Assembly (NCBI GenBank): GCA_041639705.1
Contig: JBEQBT010000110.1
Coordinates: forward strand, 1-10,496
Direction: 5' to 3'
Source: JARDZI01 sp041639705
GTDB lineage: Bacteria > Bacillota > Clostridia > Clostridiales > Caloramatoraceae
Length of the DNA: 10,496 bases
A program made the translations under genes and the position numbers. Shown piece after piece: positions 6,704 to 10,496 of this stretch. Numbering within the stretch: position 1 is the first letter of the stretch; each line of letters begins with the position of its first letter. The notes beneath the pieces were generated by a model. It did no database searches and had not been told where the DNA came from. It saw only the letters and a list, made by a program, of their open reading frames with translations.

Positions 6704-6723
6704 CTACTTCACCTCCATCAGTT

Positions 6724-6751
6724 TATTATATTACTATTCTTATTGATATAC
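6724..6751 (-). promoter_or_regulatory. Possible promoter for the ymxH-type gene, sigmaF/sigmaG-like
   Basis: The minus strand has GTATA (6751-6747), 16 nt, then TATAATA (6730-6724). The TATAAT has no TTGACA-like partner at 17 nt, while GTATA is the kind of -35 used by forespore sigma factors. The -10 differs from the sigmaG form (CATAATA) at its first base. Weak evidence. Confidence 0.3.
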
Positions 6752-6780
6752 TAAAATTCTAATGAATTGAAAAGATTTTT

Positions 6781-6828
6781 TTAAAAACATTAAACTTAGA
6801 GTCTGATATTTAAATATCAGACTCTAAG
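6781..6828 (-). terminator. Intrinsic terminator of sigG, perfect 34-bp palindrome
   Basis: CTTAGAGTCTGATATTT (6795-6811) and AAATATCAGACTCTAAG (6812-6828) are exact reverse complements with no spacer; in RNA the central bases form the loop. It begins two bases after the sigG stop codon and is followed on the minus strand by TTTAATGTTTTT. It separates sigG from the ymxH-type gene. Confidence 0.85.
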
Positions 6829-6830
6829 GG

Positions 6831-7604
6831 TTAGATATACTTTCTCATATGATTTAATGCTGTCTTCTCTAATCTTGACACTTGAGCTTGAGAAATGCCA
6901 ATTTCATCAGCAACCTCCATTTGGGTTTTCCCTTCAAAAAACCTTAGTGTAAGTATGAGTTTTTCTCTATCATTTAACTTTTGAAGTGCTTGTTTTATTG
7001 AGATATTTTCTATCCAACTATCATCAATATTTTTATTGTCACTTATTTGATCCATTACAAAGATTGCATCACCACCATCATGATATATAGGTTCAAATAG
7101 GGAAATGGGATCTTGAATAGCATCTAGTGCAAAAACTACATCCTCCCTTGGCAAATTAAGTTCCTTAGCAATTTCAGAAATATTGGGTTCCTTATTATTG
7201 GATGTAATCAATTTATCTCTCACCTGCAGCGCTTTATAAGCAATATCTCTTAATGACCTACTCACTCTTATTGAATTATTATCCCTTAAATATCTTCTGA
7301 TTTCTCCAATAACCATTGGAACTGCATATGTAGAGAACCTTACATTTTGACCTAAATCAAAATTATCAATTGCTTTGATTAATCCAATACACCCAACTTG
7401 GAATAAATCGTCAACGTTTTCTCCCCTATTATTAAACCTTTGAATTACGCTAAGTACCAGGCGTAGATTACCTTTGATGAATTTCTCTCTGGATGAATTA
7501 TCTCCATTTCTAATTTTTATTATTAACTGCCTCATCTCGTCATTAGATAGTACAGGCAATTTTGATGTGTTAACTCCGCAAATTTCTACTTTATTAGTTA
7601 TCAT
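6831..7604 (-). CDS. sigG: Late forespore sigma factor SigmaG
   Basis: This 257-residue sigma factor directs forespore genes after engulfment. The N-terminus NKVEICGVNTSKLPVLSNDE is close to B. subtilis SigmaG as remembered. Region 2 includes GNLRLVLSVIQRFNNRGENV, DDLFQVGCIGL, FSTYAVPMVIGEIRRYLRDN and the DNA-contacting RVSRSLRDIAYKALQVR. Region 4 ends with the helix-turn-helix GKTQMEVADEIGISQAQVSR. Length matches the family (about 260). ATG 7604 is fixed by the conserved N-terminus, yet the only G-rich stretch (AAGGGG) lies about 13 nt upstream, so ribosome binding looks poor. Inefficient translation of sigG has been reported for B. subtilis. It is transcribed separately from sigE, with a forespore-type promoter in front and a strong terminator behind. 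Confidence 0.97.
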   Translation of the reverse strand: MITNKVEICGVNTSKLPVLSNDEMRQLIIKIRNGDNSSREKFIKGNLRLVLSVIQRFNNRGENVDDLFQVGCIGLIKAIDNFDLGQNVRFSTYAVPMVIGEIRRYLRDNNSIRVSRSLRDIAYKALQVRDKLITSNNKEPNISEIAKELNLPREDVVFALDAIQDPISLFEPIYHDGGDAIFVMDQISDNKNIDDSWIENISIKQALQKLNDREKLILTLRFFEGKTQMEVADEIGISQAQVSRLEKTALNHMRKYI

Positions 7605-7640
7605 ATAAGAACTTCATCCCCTTCAGTTTGTTGTATTAAA

Positions 7641-7670
7641 ATTATTTCCGAGGGAGATTTCTTTTATTCA
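7641..7670 (-). promoter_or_regulatory. SigmaF/SigmaG-type promoter for sigG
   Basis: The minus strand reads TGAATA (7670-7665), a 15-nt spacer, then GGAAATAAT (7649-7641). The -10 fits the sigmaF pattern GGNNANAHT at every fixed position and the -35 fits the GNATR-like element of forespore sigma factors. The start would be near 7634, about 30 nt before the sigG ATG. In B. subtilis sigG is first read by sigmaF and then by itself, which agrees. Confidence 0.6.
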
Positions 7671-7719
7671 TAATATAGACATTAAGAAGTAATCTTCACA
7701 AATTGGACATGTATACCAT

Positions 7720-7754
7720 AAAAATAATCCAGGCTTACTGCCTGGATTATTTTT
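7720..7754 (-). terminator. Intrinsic terminator of the spoIIGA-sigE operon
   Basis: AAAAATAATCCAGGC (7720-7734) and GCCTGGATTATTTTT (7740-7754) form a perfect 15-bp stem with a TTACT loop. It begins one base after the sigE stop, and the U run (TTATTTTT) forms its descending arm. The A-rich opposite arm could also stop transcription from the other strand. Confidence 0.9.
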
Positions 7755-7755
7755 A

Positions 7756-8493
7756 TTAAATCATTCTATTAATTTCTTTTTTTAATCTTTTTATTATTCT
7801 CTTTTCTAGTCTTGAAATATAAGATTGGGAGATTCCCAATATGTCAGCTACCTCCTTTTGAGTCTTTTCTCCTCCACCTTGAAGCCCAAATCTCAGTTCC
7901 ATTATTTGTTTCTCCCTAATGCTCAATTTGCCCATTGCATTTTTTAACAGTTGTTTTTCCACTTCATCCTCAATGTAATGATATATTAAATCATTTTCAG
8001 TTCCTAATATATCTGAAAGAAGAAGTTCATTCCCATCCCAATCAACATTCAATGGCTCATCAAATGATATTTCTGCTCTCACCTTACTATTTCTTCTTAA
8101 ATACATTAATATCTCATTTTCTATACATCTTGATGCATAGGTAGCTAGCTTAATCTTTTTTTCAGGATCAAATGTATTAACTGCTTTTATAAGTCCAATT
8201 GTTCCAATTGAAATTAAATCCTCAATGCTTATACCCGTATTTTCAAATTTTCTTGCAATGTAAACTACTAGTCTAAGATTCCTTTCAATCAATACAGCTC
8301 TTACTTCTTCATTTCCCTCTTTTAACTGGTCAACAAGCTTTTTCTCCTCTTCACTACTTAAGGGTGGAGGAAGTGCTTCATTTCCTCCAATATAGTATAC
8401 TTCCTTCTGAGAAAAAATCCACCACTGTACTCTAAAAATAATATTTTTAATACTATTAATAATTCCTTCAATGTAATGTTTAAAAGTGTTCAA
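7756..8493 (-). CDS. sigE: Mother-cell sigma factor SigmaE, pro-form
   Basis: This 245-residue protein is made as inactive pro-sigmaE and activated by SpoIIGA, the product of the gene just upstream. Residues 1-33 are the pro-sequence: hydrophobic/amphipathic, with WW at 24-25, ending in EVYYIGG. By comparison with B. subtilis, where cleavage is after Y27, processing should occur between Y33 and Y34, making this pro-sequence about six residues longer. The rest is strongly conserved: NLRLVVYIARKFENTG, DLISIGTIGLIKAVNTF, LATYASRCIENEILMYLRRN, FDEPLNVDWDGNELLLSD, and region 4 with QKEVADILGISQSYISRLEK. The start is TTG 8493, since no ATG lies in frame before residue 120; GGGGGAG stands 5 nt upstream. 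The TTGA overlap with the spoIIGA stop implies translational coupling. Confidence 0.97.
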   Translation of the reverse strand: MNTFKHYIEGIINSIKNIIFRVQWWIFSQKEVYYIGGNEALPPPLSSEEEKKLVDQLKEGNEEVRAVLIERNLRLVVYIARKFENTGISIEDLISIGTIGLIKAVNTFDPEKKIKLATYASRCIENEILMYLRRNSKVRAEISFDEPLNVDWDGNELLLSDILGTENDLIYHYIEDEVEKQLLKNAMGKLSIREKQIMELRFGLQGGGEKTQKEVADILGISQSYISRLEKRIIKRLKKEINRMI

Positions 8494-9401
8494 TAATACT
8501 CCCCCTTAATAATCCCTGGATAGGTTAACGCCTGGTAATCTCCTTCATTCGAAATTGGTTTATTATATAATGCGATTATTGGTTCTTTGACTACATTAGT
8601 TTTTGATTTAAGCCTACTTATTACTAAATCCATTCTTATTCCAATAAGTATTCCATTTTCCACACCCAGTGCTTTATAGGGAATTATTCTTATTCTAGAT
8701 TTTAATTCAGATTCCATTATCCTTTTCTTAAAAATATCATAACTGTAATCCTTTAAAATTACTTCCCTTAACTCATCAGGTAGAATATCGATTATTGTTT
8801 TATAATACACAATTATAACAGGCATATTAGAAATTGGGTCTTTTAATGAATTCCCAGTATCAATCAAAGCAATGAGACTGCATTTTCTTTCATTCAATAC
8901 TATATCCATCTCAACCTTTGTTTTTTCATTCACATAGTATCCTTCAAAATAATCAAATCCAAACTTTATTAAAATAATTGCTATTATACTTCCTAGTATA
9001 ATATACTCGGGAGATGGTGAAACACTTGTAATGAATAATGCCCCATTGATTATTTCAGGTGTCGGATTGTTTAAATAAAATATCCCTAATAAAAGCCCTC
9101 CAATTATAAATGCTTCTAAATAAAACAATATTAGTATTTTTACAAATTTCTTTAATTCAAGTGGTGAAAAAGCCACAATAAGCATTAATACAGATATCAT
9201 GTATTTCATTATAACTGAGTATAATATATGTAAATCAGGGTAGAAAACAACTATTACATATAATGCCCCTATAAATGCTGCAATTACAATTCTCCACTTT
9301 TTAGTCCTGCACTTACAAAATCTATTTATAAAGTACAGAAGTAAATAATTCATAAAAAAATTTTCTATAATAAGAATATCAATATAAATAACTTCTTTCA
9401 T
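8490..9401 (-). CDS. spoIIGA: Sporulation sigma-E factor processing peptidase SpoIIGA
   Basis: This 303-residue membrane aspartic protease (B. subtilis form about 309) removes the pro-sequence of sigmaE at the asymmetric septum. The N-terminal half contains about five hydrophobic segments within residues 1-150, beginning KEVIYIDILIIENFFMNYLL as is usual in the family. The cytoplasmic half carries ALIDTGNSLKDP, with D181 of the DTG motif as the predicted catalytic aspartate, followed by the family segment IPYKALGVENG. The start is ATG 9401, with GGAGG 7 nt upstream and the canonical N-terminus; an in-frame ATG at 9422 would place that ribosome-binding site inside the coding region and is rejected. 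The stop overlaps the sigE TTG. Its promoter region carries Spo0A-box-like sites. Confidence 0.95.
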   Translation of the reverse strand: MKEVIYIDILIIENFFMNYLLLYFINRFCKCRTKKWRIVIAAFIGALYVIVVFYPDLHILYSVIMKYMISVLMLIVAFSPLELKKFVKILILFYLEAFIIGGLLLGIFYLNNPTPEIINGALFITSVSPSPEYIILGSIIAIILIKFGFDYFEGYYVNEKTKVEMDIVLNERKCSLIALIDTGNSLKDPISNMPVIIVYYKTIIDILPDELREVILKDYSYDIFKKRIMESELKSRIRIIPYKALGVENGILIGIRMDLVISRLKSKTNVVKEPIIALYNKPISNEGDYQALTYPGIIKGEYY

Positions 9402-9403
9402 CC

Positions 9404-9419
9404 TCCCACCTCCGTGGGA
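9404..9419 (-). promoter_or_regulatory. Hairpin holding the spoIIGA ribosome-binding site in its loop
   Basis: On the minus strand TCCCAC and GTGGGA form a perfect, GC-rich 6-bp stem around a GGAG loop, immediately before GGATG. The Shine-Dalgarno bases are therefore in the loop and the first base pair. In this AT-rich region such a stem is unlikely to be neutral, and it may tune spoIIGA translation. Effect not demonstrated. Confidence 0.45.
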
Positions 9420-9433
9420 CATCTCTTATATTA

Positions 9434-9511
9434 ATTATAGAACTACTAACATGTAAAATTTGTCGCTTTATAATTATGTAAATATAAAATTTTTCACTAT
9501 ATTACGCCAAA
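9434..9511 (-). promoter_or_regulatory. Spo0A-dependent promoter of spoIIGA-sigE
   Basis: The minus strand has GCGACA (9466-9461) as a weak -35 and a perfect TATAAT (9439-9434) as -10, with a 21-nt spacer that is too long for an unaided sigmaA promoter. A Spo0A-box-like site, TTTGTCGCT on the plus strand (9459-9467; 7 of 9 to TTTGTCGAA), overlaps the -35. A second, TTTGGCGTA on the minus strand (9511-9503; 7 of 9), lies near -80 relative to the expected start at about 9427. B. subtilis spoIIG has the same design: an extended spacer, one 0A site over the -35 and another further upstream. The layout was read directly; binding is inferred. Confidence 0.6.
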
Positions 9512-9550
9512 ATAGTTAAAATTACTTAATGATAGGATATATTTATGCGT

Positions 9551-9579
9551 AAAAAAAGAAGGAATATAATTCCTTCTTT
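9551..9579 (-). terminator. Intrinsic terminator of ftsZ
   Basis: AAAGAAGGAAT (9555-9565) and ATTCCTTCTTT (9569-9579) form a perfect 11-bp stem with a 3-nt loop, followed on the minus strand by TTTTTTT (9557-9551). The ascending arm overlaps the last two bases of the ftsZ stop codon. It separates ftsZ from spoIIGA. Confidence 0.85.
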
Positions 9580-10496
9580 AAAATCTCTTTTGTCTTTGAT
9601 TTCTAAAAATTGGAGGTATATCCAGATTATCAGAATCAATATCAATATTATTATCTTTATTTACTGGACGTCCTTCAATATTAGGATTGTTACTTACATT
9701 AATTTTATCTTTTCTAACTTCCCTATCACTCATAGGTTTATCAAATCCAGTAGCAATTACAGTTATTCTGACTTCATCGCCTAATTCTTCATTTATAACT
9801 GCTCCAAATATAATATTTGCATCAGGATCTGCAGCTTGTTTTACTTGATCAGCAGCTTCATTAACCTCAAATAGAGTAAGATTAGGACCACCTGTAATAT
9901 TTAGCAATACTCCTGTTGCTCCATTTATTGTAGTTTCAAGTAGAGGACTTGAAATAGCTTGTTTTGCAGCTTCAACAGCCCTGTTATCATCAGATGCACA
10001 TCCTGTACCCATATGAGCTAATCCTCTATTTAGCATAATTGTTTTTACGTCTGCAAAGTCTAAGTTAATAAGCCCTGGTATCATAATTAAATCTGATATA
10101 CCCTGAACACCTTGCCTCAAAACATCATCTGCAAGTTTAAACGCATCAGTCATGGTCGTCTTTTTATCTACAACTTGAAGCAGTCTATCGTTTGGTATTG
10201 TAACAAGAGTATCAACCTTTTCCCTTAGTTTTAGTACACCCTGCTCTGCATGTATCATTCTTTTTCTTCCTTCGAACATAAATGGCTTTGTAACTACTCC
10301 AACAGTTAATATTCCTAATTCCTTGGCAATTTCAGCTACTATTGGTGCAGCTCCTGTTCCAGTTCCTCCACCCATACCTGCAGTTATAAATACCAAATCT
10401 GCTCCTTTTATAGACTGTGCAATTTCTTCCTTGCTTTCCTCTGCTGCCTTTTGTCCTACTTCAGGATTTGCTCCAGCCCCTAAACCTCTAGTAAGC
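9578..10496 (-). CDS. ftsZ: Cell division protein FtsZ, N-terminus outside window
   Basis: This is the tubulin-like GTPase that polymerises into the Z ring and recruits the divisome; in spore-formers it also builds the asymmetric septum. The frame is open to the right edge and gives about 305 C-terminal residues; roughly the first 60 are missing. Visible motifs in order are TRGLGAGANPEVG, the tubulin signature GGGTGTGAAP, the NDRLLQ segment, the catalytic T7 loop GLINLDFADV, and the C-terminal conserved peptide LDIPPIFRNQRQKR, which binds FtsA, SepF and similar partners. The variable linker before this peptide is asparagine/aspartate-rich. The frame continues upstream of the TTG at 10396, which is an internal leucine codon. 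It precedes spoIIGA as in many Firmicutes, with a terminator between. Confidence 0.98.
   Translation of the reverse strand, partial: LTRGLGAGANPEVGQKAAEESKEEIAQSIKGADLVFITAGMGGGTGTGAAPIVAEIAKELGILTVGVVTKPFMFEGRKRMIHAEQGVLKLREKVDTLVTIPNDRLLQVVDKKTTMTDAFKLADDVLRQGVQGISDLIMIPGLINLDFADVKTIMLNRGLAHMGTGCASDDNRAVEAAKQAISSPLLETTINGATGVLLNITGGPNLTLFEVNEAADQVKQAADPDANIIFGAVINEELGDEVRITVIATGFDKPMSDREVRKDKINVSNNPNIEGRPVNKDNNIDIDSDNLDIPPIFRNQRQKRF

Noticed and set aside
9402..9422. Upstream ATG 9422 as the spoIIGA start
   Set aside because: The added residues MSHGGGR come from translating the ribosome-binding site itself; ATG 9401 has correct spacing and the family N-terminus.
1..10496. tRNA, rRNA or CRISPR loci
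   Set aside because: Intergenic spaces are all under 300 bp; I saw no cloverleaf-like sequence, rRNA segment or regular direct-repeat array in them.

Overview
The window is AT-rich DNA from an endospore-forming, low-GC Gram-positive bacterium, most likely Clostridia or a Tissierellia-like relative. The evidence is the run ftsZ, spoIIGA, sigE, sigG, ymxH-type gene, nrdR, pgeF, which is the conserved Firmicutes sporulation/division neighbourhood, together with strong Shine-Dalgarno sites and AT-rich promoters. I cannot name the genus. Every gene lies on the minus strand, so transcription runs from high to low coordinates and the layout below is given in that order. No stretch longer than 300 bases lacks a gene.

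10496 to 7756: ftsZ (5' end outside the window) ends in an intrinsic terminator. It is followed by the spoIIGA-sigE operon, whose upstream region carries two Spo0A-box-like sites and an unusually long -35/-10 spacing, as at the B. subtilis spoIIG promoter. SpoIIGA is the membrane aspartic protease that activates pro-sigmaE; the two genes overlap and sigE starts at TTG. A terminator follows sigE.

7604 to 5831: sigG, with a sigmaF/sigmaG-type promoter and its own terminator, then a small PRC-barrel ymxH/ylmC-type gene, then nrdR with a near-consensus sigmaA promoter.

5830 to 4419: an apparent insertion between nrdR and pgeF. It contains three back-to-back perfect hairpins, a gene for a macro domain fused to an Xre-like helical domain but broken by a one-base frameshift in a G6 tract, two further inverted repeats and a terminator. 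The gene is visibly less AT-rich than its neighbours. This is the accessory part of the window.

4418 to 1: pgeF, phoP and phoR form a tight operon (10 and 12 bp gaps). A 169-bp MITE-like inverted repeat overlaps the phoR stop codon. The window ends in a PDZ/radical-SAM/DUF512 gene whose 3' part lies outside.

How the genes fit together: the right half is the developmental cascade that begins after asymmetric division (Spo0A to SpoIIGA/sigmaE in the mother cell, sigmaF to sigmaG in the forespore), beside the division gene ftsZ. The left half is housekeeping: ribonucleotide reductase repression, peptidoglycan/nucleoside quality control and an envelope-sensing two-component system. I found no clear new multi-gene system. 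The best candidates for a second look are the macro-domain insertion, the triple hairpin beside it and the MITE-like element.
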